From positions 1 through 64,000 of the forward strand of contig NZ_JAUSBA010000032.1 of assembly GCF_030652235.1 (NCBI RefSeq): a DNA stretch of 64,000 nt. The letters run 5' to 3'. The stretch is from Cypionkella sp. (lineage in GTDB: Bacteria > Pseudomonadota > Alphaproteobacteria > Rhodobacterales > Rhodobacteraceae). This document shows, piece after piece, positions 17,604 through 26,085 of the stretch (its first letter is position 1; each line of letters starts with the position of its first letter). The notes beneath the pieces are model-generated. The model searched no databases and had not been told where the DNA came from. It saw nothing but the letters and a program-made list of their open reading frames with translations. Made by a program: the position numbers and the translations under genes.

Positions 17604-18629
17604 TCAAACATCAGCAGTCTCCGCTGGGACGGGTGCTGCGACCCAATGGCAGGCAACATCATGGCCTAGGCCCAAGGCCAGTTGATCGACGCCGTGGCGC
17701 TTGGGGTTTTCCACCTCACAGCGCTCAAACGCATGGATGCAGCGCGCACGGAAGGCGCAGGCACTGGGCGCGGTGGTCATGATCGGCGGCTGGCCTTCGA
17801 TCACCTGCAACCGCTTTTCTCGCGCCCCGGTCAGCGAGGGAATGGTTTTCAAAAGCGCCCGCGTATAAGGGTGCTGTGGATTGGCAAACAGGTCTTTCAC
17901 CGGGGCCTGTTCCACAATCTGGCCGCCATACATCACCATCACCCGATCGGCGATGGCGGCAATCACCCCCAGATCGTGGGTGATCCAGATGATCGCCATG
18001 CCCAGCTTGACGCGCAATTCCTTCACCAATTCAAGGATCTGCGCCTGAATGGTCACATCCAGCGCCGTGGTTGGCTCATCGGCGATCAACACATCAGGAT
18101 CACAGGCCAAAGCAATCGCGATCATCACCCGCTGGCGCATGCCGCCGGAAAATTGATGCGGATAATCGCCCAAGCGCTTGGCCGCATCGGGGATACCGAC
18201 CAGTTCCAACAGCTCCACCGCCCGCGCCTTGGCCTGCGCTTTGTTCATCCCCATGTGGCGGCGCAAGGGTTCGGCGATCTGAAAGCCGATGTTGAACACC
18301 GGGTTCAGGCTGGTCATCGGGTCTTGAAAGATAAAGCCCACCTTGGCACCGCGCACATTGCGCAACTGCTCGGGCGTGATCTTTAGCAGATCAAGATCGC
18401 CCAGCATCACCGTGCCCGCGCGAATTTCCGCAGGTGGGCTCGGCAGCAAACCGATCAGCGACATCATCGTCACTGACTTGCCAGACCCACTTTCGCCGAC
18501 AACACCCAAAAGCTCGCCGCGTTCCAAATGGAAGCTGACATCGTTGACGGCGTGAATCTCGCCTCCACGGGTGCGAAATACGGTTTTCAGCCCCCTCACA
18601 TCAAGGATGGGCGCGGCCCTATCGGGCAT
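17604..18629 (-). CDS. Peptide-type ABC transporter ATP-binding protein (DppD/OppD-like), system 1
   Basis: A 341-residue ATPase and the first gene of the operon. It shows Walker A GESGSGKS, signature [11 protein letters not shown], Walker [14 protein letters not shown]-loop WITHDLGV, and a C-terminal cysteine-containing segment ([20 protein letters not shown]). It is divergent from the ArgE-like gene across 228 bases, so the two operons may share control. The gene order DppD-DppF-binding protein-DppB-DppC-asparaginase puts the ATPases first, the reverse of the classic dpp order. Confidence 0.92.
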   Translation of the reverse strand: MPDRAAPILDVRGLKTVFRTRGGEIHAVNDVSFHLERGELLGVVGESGSGKSVTMMSLIGLLPSPPAEIRAGTVMLGDLDLLKITPEQLRNVRGAKVGFIFQDPMTSLNPVFNIGFQIAEPLRRHMGMNKAQAKARAVELLELVGIPDAAKRLGDYPHQFSGGMRQRVMIAIALACDPDVLIADEPTTALDVTIQAQILELVKELRVKLGMAIIWITHDLGVIAAIADRVMVMYGGQIVEQAPVKDLFANPQHPYTRALLKTIPSLTGAREKRLQVIEGQPPIMTTAPSACAFRARCIHAFERCEVENPKRHGVDQLALGLGHDVACHWVAAPVPAETADV

Positions 18630-18728
18630 ATGTAACTCCCCAGGTCGTTGTTATTCTTTGTTTTTGTCCAAGGTAGGTCGATGCCCCCCCGGTTGTAGCA
18701 CCAAGTCTTGACGATTTCGCCTCAGCTA

Positions 18729-18807
18729 TCAATCCCGAATTTTGACCTCAATCCAGATTGTTTTTCCGGCGTTTTGTAGTGTTTGGACGGCATTTTGCTG
18801 GGATTGA
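18729..18807. promoter_or_regulatory. Three copies of heptamer TCAATCC in the divergent promoter region
   Basis: TCAATCC occurs at 18729-18735 and 18748-18754 as direct repeats 19 bp apart, and inverted (GGATTGA) at 18801-18807. All lie between the transporter operon and the ArgE-like gene. They may be regulator half-sites for the divergent pair. Chance cannot be excluded for a heptamer. Confidence 0.35.
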
Positions 18808-18857
18808 CAGGGGCGGTGGCGGGCGGCAGGTTCGCCCACAACATATGGGGGCTGAAA

Positions 18858-20015
18858 ATGGATGAACTGACGCCGCGTCAAGTACTAGACCACCTCGTGA
18901 GCTTCCCGACGGTGAGTCGCGGCAGCAATCTTGCTCTGATTGACTGGCTGGAAGCCTATCTCTCGGGCCATGGCATCGCGTCGCATCGGCATTGGAATGA
19001 AGACCGCAGCAAAGCCGCTTTGTTCGCGCATGTTGGGCCGTGGGTCGAGGCTGGCGTGGTGCTGTCGGGCCATTCCGATGTGGTGCCGGTGGATGGCCAA
19101 GCGTGGTCGTCCGACCCTTGGCTGGTGACCGAACGCGACGGCCGGCTGTATGGGCGAGGCACCTGTGACATGAAGGGCTATGTGGCGCTTGCGGTCTGGG
19201 CTTTGGTGCGGGCGCATCTGCAGGGCGTTCAGCGCCCCTTGCAGCTGGCTTTGTCCTATGACGAGGAGCTGGGCTGCACCGGTGCGCCGCCAATGATTGC
19301 CGCGATGCAAGCGGTTCTGCCGCAAGCCTCGGCGGCGGTGATTGGCGAGCCAAGCCGGATGAAGCTGATCCACGGCCACAAGGGCGGCACCGGCTATCAT
19401 GTGCGTGTGAAGGGCTTTGAGGTGCACAGCTCGCTGCTGCCCTACGGCGTTTCGGCAATCATGGAAGGCGCGCGGCTGATCGGCTGGGTGAACGCCAAGA
19501 ACGCCGAAATTCAAGCGAGGCCGATCACCGAGGTGGCCGCGACGTTTTATCCGCCGTTCACCACGCTGCATGTCGGCATGATCCAAGGCGGCACCGCGCA
19601 TAACATCACGGCTGGCGATTGCACCTTTGCGGTCGAGATGCGGGTGGTGCCGGGCGAGGATTCAGACGCTTTGGCGGCAGAGTTTGAGGCCGAAGCGGCG
19701 CGGTTGGATGCCGCATTGAAAGCGGTGCGACCCGAAGCGGGCGTGCATCTGGAAAAGTTTTTCGGCGTGCCGGGGTTGCGGCCCGAAGTGGATGGCGCCG
19801 CCGAGATTTTGGTGCGGCAACTCACTGGGGACAATACCGTCGGCGTGGTGTCTTACGGCACCGAAGCCGGGCAATTCCAAGACGCAGGCTATTCGGCTGT
19901 GGTTTGTGGCCCCGGCGATATTGCGCAGGCGCATCAGGTCGATGAATATCTTGAGCTTTCCGAATGGGACGCCGGATTGCGCTTTATGCAGGGCCTGCTG
20001 AGGGAACTCGCCTGA
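18858..20015 (+). CDS. M20 family amidohydrolase, acetylornithine deacetylase (ArgE)-like
   Basis: A 385-residue zinc hydrolase. Metal ligands are recognisable: H72 in SGHSDVVPVDG, D104 in GRGTCDMKG, and the E136/E137 pair in SYDEELGC. The dimerisation insert follows at HGHKGGTGYHV. ArgE-type enzymes remove the acetyl group from N-acetylornithine, but many relatives act on other N-acyl amino acids. The start at 18858 follows GGGGG and leaves a protein of ArgE length. It is translationally coupled to a FAD oxidoreductase and divergent from a peptide importer. That favours a catabolic role on imported N-acyl compounds over arginine synthesis (inference). Confidence 0.85.
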   Translation: MDELTPRQVLDHLVSFPTVSRGSNLALIDWLEAYLSGHGIASHRHWNEDRSKAALFAHVGPWVEAGVVLSGHSDVVPVDGQAWSSDPWLVTERDGRLYGRGTCDMKGYVALAVWALVRAHLQGVQRPLQLALSYDEELGCTGAPPMIAAMQAVLPQASAAVIGEPSRMKLIHGHKGGTGYHVRVKGFEVHSSLLPYGVSAIMEGARLIGWVNAKNAEIQARPITEVAATFYPPFTTLHVGMIQGGTAHNITAGDCTFAVEMRVVPGEDSDALAAEFEAEAARLDAALKAVRPEAGVHLEKFFGVPGLRPEVDGAAEILVRQLTGDNTVGVVSYGTEAGQFQDAGYSAVVCGPGDIAQAHQVDEYLELSEWDAGLRFMQGLLRELA

Positions 20016-21358
20016 TGCAATTCCCGATCTCGGAAGCCAATAAACCTCGCTTTACCAGTGCCTTGCCTGCGACCTGTGATGTGGTGGTGCTGGGTGGCGG
20101 CGTGATCGGCGTGATGACCGCGTGGCATCTGGCCGAGGCCGGATTGAAGGTTGTTCTGTGCGAAAAGGGCCGCATCGCCGGCGAGCAAAGCAGCCGAAAC
20201 TGGGGCTGGATCCGCCAGCAAGGCCGCGATCTGGGCGAATTGCCGATCATGATCGAGTCGCTGCGAATCTGGAAATCCCTCGCACAAGAATTTGGCGCGG
20301 GTCTGGGTTTTCGCCAAGAAGGCGTGATGTATCTCGCGCGATCCGAGGCCGAAATGCAGGGCTTCTCCGACTGGATGGTGCATGCCAAGGCGCATGGCCT
20401 TGATACTGAAATGCAATCGGCGGGGCAGGTGCAGGCGGCGATCAAGGGGGCCGAGGCACCTTGGCTGGGCGGGTTGCTGACGCCATCGGATGCGCGGGCA
20501 GAGCCTTGGGTGGCGGTGCCGATGCTGGCTGAAGGCGCTGTCGCGCGTGGTGCCACGCTGATCGAGGATTGCGCTGTGCGTCGCTTGGATCGGGCAGGCG
20601 GGCGGATTACCGGCGTCTATACCGAAAAGGGCCGCATCGCCTGCGATCAGGTGGTGGTGGCGGGTGGCGCGTGGTCGTCTTTGTTCCTGCGCGCCGAGGG
20701 CGTGATCATCCCGCAACTGGCGGTGCTGGCATCGGTGGCCGCGACTGAAACGATGCCCGAGGTCTGCGCCGGCAATGCCGCCGACGACCGCTTTGCCTTC
20801 CGCCGCCGTCTGGATGGTGGCTATACGATTGCGCCGGGGGCCAGCCATGATTTCTTCGTAGGCCCGGATGCCTTCCGGCATGTGTTAAGCTATATCCCAG
20901 TGCTGAAAAAGGATTTCACCTCGACCAAATTCCGCCCCGCAGCGCCGAAAGACTACCCCGACGCTTGGGGCATCAAGCGCAAATGGCAGGCCGATCAAGT
21001 CTCGCCGTTTGAACGTCTCCGGGTGCTGAACCCGGCGCCAAATATGCAAGCTTTGTCGGAGGTGCAGGATCATTTTGCAAAAGCCCTGCCACATCTGGGC
21101 CGCCCGAAACTGAAAGCCTCGTGGGCTGGAATGATCGACACCATGCCCGATGTGGTCCCCGTCATCGACCGGGTCGCCGCTATCCCCGGTCTTGTGATCG
21201 CCACCGGGATGAGCGGCCACGGCTTTGGCATCGGCCCCGGCATGGGCCGCGTGGTGGCTGATCTGGTGGCCGGTAAGACCGAGGCGCATGATCTGACGCG
21301 GTTCCGACTGTCGCGGTTCAGCGATGGCAGCAAGATCGCGCCGGGGCCCAGTTTGTAA
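20015..21358 (+). CDS. FAD-dependent oxidoreductase of the DAO/DadA class
   Basis: A 447-residue flavoprotein. The N-terminal dinucleotide fold is VVVLGGGVIGVMTAWHLAEA (about residues 24-43), followed by SSRNWGWIRQQGRD, typical of a bacterial amino-acid/amine oxidoreductase group. The C-terminal FAD motif is IPGLVIATGMSGHGFGIGP. The enzyme should oxidise an amino acid, secondary amine or opine-like compound. Start and upstream stop share bases (TGATG), so it is made together with the ArgE-like hydrolase. A simple reading is deacylation followed by oxidation of the freed amine. The substrate is unknown. Confidence 0.82.
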   Translation: MQFPISEANKPRFTSALPATCDVVVLGGGVIGVMTAWHLAEAGLKVVLCEKGRIAGEQSSRNWGWIRQQGRDLGELPIMIESLRIWKSLAQEFGAGLGFRQEGVMYLARSEAEMQGFSDWMVHAKAHGLDTEMQSAGQVQAAIKGAEAPWLGGLLTPSDARAEPWVAVPMLAEGAVARGATLIEDCAVRRLDRAGGRITGVYTEKGRIACDQVVVAGGAWSSLFLRAEGVIIPQLAVLASVAATETMPEVCAGNAADDRFAFRRRLDGGYTIAPGASHDFFVGPDAFRHVLSYIPVLKKDFTSTKFRPAAPKDYPDAWGIKRKWQADQVSPFERLRVLNPAPNMQALSEVQDHFAKALPHLGRPKLKASWAGMIDTMPDVVPVIDRVAAIPGLVIATGMSGHGFGIGPGMGRVVADLVAGKTEAHDLTRFRLSRFSDGSKIAPGPSL

Positions 21359-21422
21359 GCGCCGCGCTGGCAGAAGCGGCGCACGCTCCGCGGGGAGTAT
21401 TTCAGAAAGAGCAATGCCTTAA

Positions 21423-21447
21423 GGTCATCCTCTGTGCCCAAATATCC
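21423..21447 (-). repeat. 25-bp repeat, left copy of an inverted pair flanking the double-ATPase gene
   Basis: Read on the minus strand this matches 23653-23677 at 23 of 25 positions (it contains CACAGAGGATGACC). It belongs to the wider ATACTCC/GATGAA intergenic family; another half copy, GGGGAGTATTT, lies about 40 bases to its left. A G-rich hairpin (GGTGGGG with CCCCACC, about 21478-21500) is just to its right. It separates the convergent oxidoreductase and ATPase genes. Confidence 0.7.
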
Positions 21448-21509
21448 CCGCCAGAGGCATGGCAGAAGGATGCGTAGGGTGGGGGGGGTTACCCCACCGC
21501 TGCGTTCAA

Positions 21510-23597
21510 TCACTCCGCCGCAATTTGGATCACGGGCTCCATCGCGGCAAGCACCTCTGCCGAGAGGTGGCACTTAAGCTGATGGCCGCCCGCCAGCACC
21601 TGAACGGGTGGCATCTCGATATCGCACAATCCCCCCGGCACCTGGGATTTCCAACGGCAGCGGGTTTGGAACGGGCAACCGGGGGGCGGGTTCATCGCCG
21701 ACGGAATATCGCCTTCCAGCACGATGCGCTTGCGGATCACTTTGGTGTCGGCAATCGGCACGGCCGACAGCAACGCCTCGGTATAGGGGTGGTAGGGCGG
21801 TTGGAACACTTGATCGGTGGTGCCCATTTCCACCACATGGCCGAGATACATCACCATCACACGGTCGCTGAGGTAGCGGACGATGGAAAGGTCATGGCTG
21901 ATGAACAGCAGGGTGGTTTTATTTTCTCGCTGAATGTCCATCAACAGGTCGGTGACGGCGGCTTGCACCGATACATCCAAGGCGCTGACGGGTTCATCGG
22001 CGACGACCACCTTGGCCCCCCCGGCAAAGGCGCGGGCAATGCCGACGCGTTGTTTCTGGCCGCCGGACAACTGGCGTGGCATCCTGTCGGCGAAGGCGCG
22101 GGGCAGTTTCACCAGGTCGAGCAGTTCCAGCATGCGGGCGTATCGTTCGGCGTCCGACTTGCCTTGCTTGAAAATCTCCAAGGCGCGGATGATCTGGCGG
22201 CCCACATTCATCGACGGGTTCAGCGTGTCAAACGGGTTCTGGAACACCATCTGCACCGAGGACACCGTGTTGGTGTTGCGCTGCTGGATCGGGGTGGATT
22301 GCACGTTTTCATCGAACAGCAAGATCGAGCCGCTGGTCGCAGTTTCAAGCCCCATCAGCACCTTGGCGAAGGTGGATTTACCGCAACCGCTCTCGCCGAC
22401 GATGGCAAGGGTTTCGCCTTCGCGCGCCTCGAAGCTGAGGGTTTCGTTGGCTTTCACCACCTTAGCCGAGCCGCCGCCGAAGGCGCCTGAGGACACGGAA
22501 TAGTATTTCCTCAGATCCTCCATCTTCAGCACAACTTTACCGATTGGAGTCTTGGGTTTGCTGGCCTTCAAGGTCATGGGGGCATCCCAGTCGATCTCGG
22601 TCCATTTTATGCAGCGGGTGGCGTGGCGGTCGTCACCCGGCACCGGGAACATCGGCACTTCGGCGGCATTGCAGCGGCCATCTTGGAAATAATCGCAGCG
22701 CGGGCCGAAGTTGCAGCCCTTCGGGCGCTCATGCGGCAAGGGGAAGTTGCCGGGGATTGCCACCAGCGGATGGCTGTTCTTGTCGGCACCGGGCAGCGGG
22801 ATCGAGCGGAACAGGGCTTGGGTGTAGGGGTGGCGCATCTTATCAAAAACTTCGATCACATCGCCGGTTTCCACCGCCTCGCCGGAATACATCACGCAAA
22901 GGCGGTCGCAGACATCGAGGATCAGGCCGAGGTTGTGACTGATGAACAGCATCGAGGTGCCGTATTTATGGCCCAGATCCTTGACCAGATCGACGATCCC
23001 GGCCTCAACCGTCACATCCAGCGCGGTGGTGGGTTCATCGAGGATCAGCAGCGCGGGCTTTGACATAAGTGCCATCGCGATGACGATGCGCTGTTGTTGG
23101 CCACCAGACAACTGGTGCGGATAGGCTTGCAGAATGCGGTCGGGGTCGGGCAGGCGCACGTCAGCCACGATCTGGCGGGCGAGATTCCACGCCTCATCGC
23201 GCCCCATACCCTGATGGATCATCGGCACTTCGGCCAGTTGCGCGCCGATCTTCATCGCCGGGTTCAAGCTGGCCATCGGTTCTTGATAGATCATCGCGAT
23301 TTCAGAGCCGCGAATGTGGCGCAACTCTTCCTCACCCATATGGGTCAGATCGCGGCCTTTGAACTTGATGGTACCATCGACGATGCGGCCATTCTTGCCC
23401 AGATCGCGCATCACCGCCAAGGCGACCGTCGATTTGCCGCAACCGGATTCCCCCACCAGCCCCATCGACTCGCCCGCCATCACTGAGCAGGAAAAATCCA
23501 TCACCGCCGGGATTTCGCGCAGCCTGGTGAAAAAGCTGATCGAGAGGTTTTCGATCTCAAGGATCGGTTTGGTTGGGTCCCAGGTGGTGTCAGTCAT
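21510..23597 (-). CDS. Peptide-type ABC transporter, fused double ATP-binding protein, system 2
   Basis: A 695-residue protein carrying two complete ATPase units. The first (DppD-like) has Walker A GESGCGKS at about 49-56, signature SGGQQQRIVIA and [12 protein letters not shown]. The second (DppF-like) has Walker A at about 395, signature SGGQKQRVGIA and VVVADEPVSALD. Each is followed by an oligopeptide-type cysteine segment (CNFGPRCDYFQDGRC and CPFQTRCRWKSQVPGGLC). One polypeptide replaces the two separate ATPases of system 1. The frame runs further upstream into repeat DNA; the ATG at 23597, before MTDTTWDPTKP, is the natural start. Confidence 0.93.
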   Translation of the reverse strand: MTDTTWDPTKPILEIENLSISFFTRLREIPAVMDFSCSVMAGESMGLVGESGCGKSTVALAVMRDLGKNGRIVDGTIKFKGRDLTHMGEEELRHIRGSEIAMIYQEPMASLNPAMKIGAQLAEVPMIHQGMGRDEAWNLARQIVADVRLPDPDRILQAYPHQLSGGQQQRIVIAMALMSKPALLILDEPTTALDVTVEAGIVDLVKDLGHKYGTSMLFISHNLGLILDVCDRLCVMYSGEAVETGDVIEVFDKMRHPYTQALFRSIPLPGADKNSHPLVAIPGNFPLPHERPKGCNFGPRCDYFQDGRCNAAEVPMFPVPGDDRHATRCIKWTEIDWDAPMTLKASKPKTPIGKVVLKMEDLRKYYSVSSGAFGGGSAKVVKANETLSFEAREGETLAIVGESGCGKSTFAKVLMGLETATSGSILLFDENVQSTPIQQRNTNTVSSVQMVFQNPFDTLNPSMNVGRQIIRALEIFKQGKSDAERYARMLELLDLVKLPRAFADRMPRQLSGGQKQRVGIARAFAGGAKVVVADEPVSALDVSVQAAVTDLLMDIQRENKTTLLFISHDLSIVRYLSDRVMVMYLGHVVEMGTTDQVFQPPYHPYTEALLSAVPIADTKVIRKRIVLEGDIPSAMNPPPGCPFQTRCRWKSQVPGGLCDIEMPPVQVLAGGHQLKCHLSAEVLAAMEPVIQIAAE

Positions 23598-23652
23598 GGC
23601 AGCCTCGCTTTGACGGGAGGGATAGGACCGGGGGCTAGCCCCCGGACCCCCA

Positions 23653-23677
23653 GGATATTTGAACACAGAGGATGACC
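23653..23677 (+). repeat. 25-bp repeat, right copy of the inverted pair
   Basis: Partner of the repeat at 21423-21447. It is preceded by a perfect GGGGGCTAGCCCCC palindrome (about 23630-23643). It lies between the permease and ATPase genes of system 2, so it is inside a transcribed region. Confidence 0.7.
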
Positions 23678-23684
23678 AAAAGGG

Positions 23685-24854
23685 TCAGTCCTTCAGGCTT
23701 TCTTCGCGCAATCCGTCGGCCAGCAGGTTCAGGCCCAGCACAAGGCTCATCAACGCAAGCGCTGGGGTGATGGCGGGATGCAGATACAGCGACAACAGTT
23801 TGCGGCCATCGTCAATGGTGGAGCCCCAATCCGGGCTTTCTGGGCTAACACCCAGACCGAAGAACCCCAGGGTCCCGAGCAGGATCGTCGTATAGCCGAT
23901 CCGCAGGCAGAAATCCACGATCAGCGGCCCCCGCGCGTTGGGCAGGATTTCCCACAGCATGATGTACCACGCAGACTCGCCCCGGGTCTGACCAGCGGCG
24001 ACGTAATCGCGGGCTTTCAGATCCATCACGATGCCGCGCACGATGCGGAACACCGTGGGCGAGTTGACGAACACCACCGACACAAACACGTTCAGCAGGT
24101 TCGGGTCCATCGACCACACCCCAAGCGGGTCCAGGTTGAACGCAAGGCCAAAATAGGCCCAAAGCCCGATCACCAAAGTGATGCCGACATAGAGGTTGCG
24201 TTTGGGTGGGTTGGTGAAAAAGCGCGAGTTGAACAGGGTGCAAAAGAAGATCACCGGGAAGATGAACAGCACCGCCGCCAGCACCACAGGAATACCGGTA
24301 TTGCGGATTTCGGGGGTGACCAGCAGGTAGAACAGCAAGATCACCGGGAAGGCCAGCACGAGGTTGGCGAGGAACGACAACACCGTATCCAGCTTGCCGC
24401 CGAAATAGCCCGCAGGCAGACCCAGCGTCGCGCCCATGATGAAGGCAAAGGTGGTGGCGGCGGGCGCAATCGTCAGCACCCGGCGCGCGCCCATCACCAC
24501 GCGGCTGAACACATCGCGGGCGAGATGATCGCCACCCAGCAGGAAATAGGCGTATTGGCCGTCTTTGGGATCAACCAGCGGCGTGCCGGGCAGCGGGTTC
24601 TTCACCCGGCCAAATTGCGCGATCGGGTCCAACGTGATGATGAAATCGGCGAAAATCGCGGTGAAGACCCAGAACATCACCAACAAAAAGCCGACCATGC
24701 CCACCGGGCTGTCGAACAATTTGCCGTAAAGCCCCAGCTTGCGCTTGTAGCGGATCGACACGGTGAAGGTGATGATCAGCGCGATCCAGACCGGCAGAAA
24801 CTGCTGCAGGATGCGGGCAATGATCTGGCCCCATGAGAGGAGTTCGGTGTTCAT
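23685..24854 (-). CDS. ABC transporter permease (DppC-like), system 2
   Basis: A 389-residue inner-membrane permease, longer than the usual 280-300 for this class. The extra length is a hydrophobic stretch near the start (residues about 5-30, then 50-75) and a helical insertion (about 195-265) within the permease domain. The C-terminal ATPase-contact segment is DYVAAGQTRGESAWYIMLWEILPN. The ATG at 24854 has a GAGG site and follows the DppB-like gene by seven bases. Confidence 0.9.
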   Translation of the reverse strand: MNTELLSWGQIIARILQQFLPVWIALIITFTVSIRYKRKLGLYGKLFDSPVGMVGFLLVMFWVFTAIFADFIITLDPIAQFGRVKNPLPGTPLVDPKDGQYAYFLLGGDHLARDVFSRVVMGARRVLTIAPAATTFAFIMGATLGLPAGYFGGKLDTVLSFLANLVLAFPVILLFYLLVTPEIRNTGIPVVLAAVLFIFPVIFFCTLFNSRFFTNPPKRNLYVGITLVIGLWAYFGLAFNLDPLGVWSMDPNLLNVFVSVVFVNSPTVFRIVRGIVMDLKARDYVAAGQTRGESAWYIMLWEILPNARGPLIVDFCLRIGYTTILLGTLGFFGLGVSPESPDWGSTIDDGRKLLSLYLHPAITPALALMSLVLGLNLLADGLREESLKD

Positions 24855-24861
24855 TCTTGCC

Positions 24862-25947
24862 TCATGCCAGCCGGATACGGGGGTTCAGGAATACATAGCC
24901 AATGTCTGAGATCAGCTGCGTGACCAGAACGACGAGGACCGCGACCACCGAACAACCCAAAAGCAGGTCGATGTCATTGTTGCCAGCGGCTTGCACCAGC
25001 GTCCAGCCGAAGCCTTTGTAGTTGAACAAAGCTTCGGTGATCACCACGCCATTCAGCAGCCACGGGAATTGCAGCATGATCACGGTGAAGGGTGCGATCA
25101 AGGCGTTGCGCAGCGCGTGCTTCAGCACCACATCGCGGAACCTGACACCTTTCAGCCTTGCAGTGCGGATGTATTGCTGGGTCATCACTTCGGTCATCGA
25201 GGCCCGCGTCATCCGGGCGATATAGCCGATGCCGTAAAGGGCTATGGTCAGCACCGGCAGAGCGAAGTTCCAGAACGTGATGCCGTCCATGGCGGAGGTC
25301 GCAGTGCCCAGAAACAGCGTCCTGCCGCTGATCCAACCCCACTCATTCAGGATCGGTGAGATACCTGCGGTGGCCGAGGCGAAGATTGCCACCAAGATCA
25401 CGCCCGAAACATATTCCGGCGTCGCCGTGGTGGCGATGGCGATGATTGACAGGCTGCGGTCAAGCCGCGAGCCTTCGCGCATCCCCGACAGCACCCCCAT
25501 GATCAACGATACCGGGACCATCACGATCATCACCCACATCATCAGCCAACCGGTCGAGCCCAGTTTTTGCAGCACCGATTCCAACACCGGCTTTTTGAAC
25601 ACGGTGGAAAAGCCCCATTCGCCCTGCAACACGCCGCAATAGTTGGGGGCGGCGGCCGGATCGCTGCCCGCCGCGATACAGCGGCCGCGCGTGACACCCT
25701 TTTCATCGGTCAGGGTCCAACCGGGGGCAATGCCGATCCACTCCGCATAGCGGCCAAACACCGAACCGCCGTGGCCGTTGCCAACGATCCAATCGGCCAC
25801 CGCCTGATCGGTCATCCGCACCGAGCCTTCGGTGCGCGCCAGTTTTTCAAGGTTGGGTGGCAAGTTTGTCAGGTAAAACACCACAAACGTCAGCGCCAGC
25901 GCAGTCAAGACCATGACGCCTAAGCGCCTTGCCACGAATTTCAACAT
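24862..25947 (-). CDS. ABC transporter permease (DppB-like), system 2
   Basis: A 361-residue inner-membrane permease with the DppB-type first helix (LGVMVLTALALTFVVFYL), a large periplasmic loop containing two cysteines (RCIAAGSDPAAAPNYC), and the permease domain with contact loop YIRTARLKGVRFRDVVLKHALRN. Both TTG (25950) and ATG (25947) could start it; ATG is chosen, eight bases after GAGGGG. Confidence 0.9.
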   Translation of the reverse strand: MLKFVARRLGVMVLTALALTFVVFYLTNLPPNLEKLARTEGSVRMTDQAVADWIVGNGHGGSVFGRYAEWIGIAPGWTLTDEKGVTRGRCIAAGSDPAAAPNYCGVLQGEWGFSTVFKKPVLESVLQKLGSTGWLMMWVMIVMVPVSLIMGVLSGMREGSRLDRSLSIIAIATTATPEYVSGVILVAIFASATAGISPILNEWGWISGRTLFLGTATSAMDGITFWNFALPVLTIALYGIGYIARMTRASMTEVMTQQYIRTARLKGVRFRDVVLKHALRNALIAPFTVIMLQFPWLLNGVVITEALFNYKGFGWTLVQAAGNNDIDLLLGCSVVAVLVVLVTQLISDIGYVFLNPRIRLA

Positions 25948-26047
25948 CAATGGTTCCCCTCTGCGCCAAACGACGGGCCGCTAACTGTGCGTTGTTGCCT
26001 GCGTTCAGTCTTTTATAAGTCCGGGTCGAGTGTAGTCGGGACGAGAA

Positions 26048-26076
26048 GGTCCGGGCACGCGGAGCGCGCCCGGACC
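26048..26076 (-). promoter_or_regulatory. GC-rich hairpin directly after the binding-protein gene, system 2
   Basis: GGTCCGGGC (26048-26056) pairs perfectly with GCCCGGACC (26068-26076), with a few more inner pairs. It begins nine bases after the stop codon of the binding-protein gene and has no T-run. It is the same arrangement as in system 1 with an unrelated sequence, which supports a shared role in differential expression. Confidence 0.7.
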
Positions 26077-26085
26077 ATGATCAGC

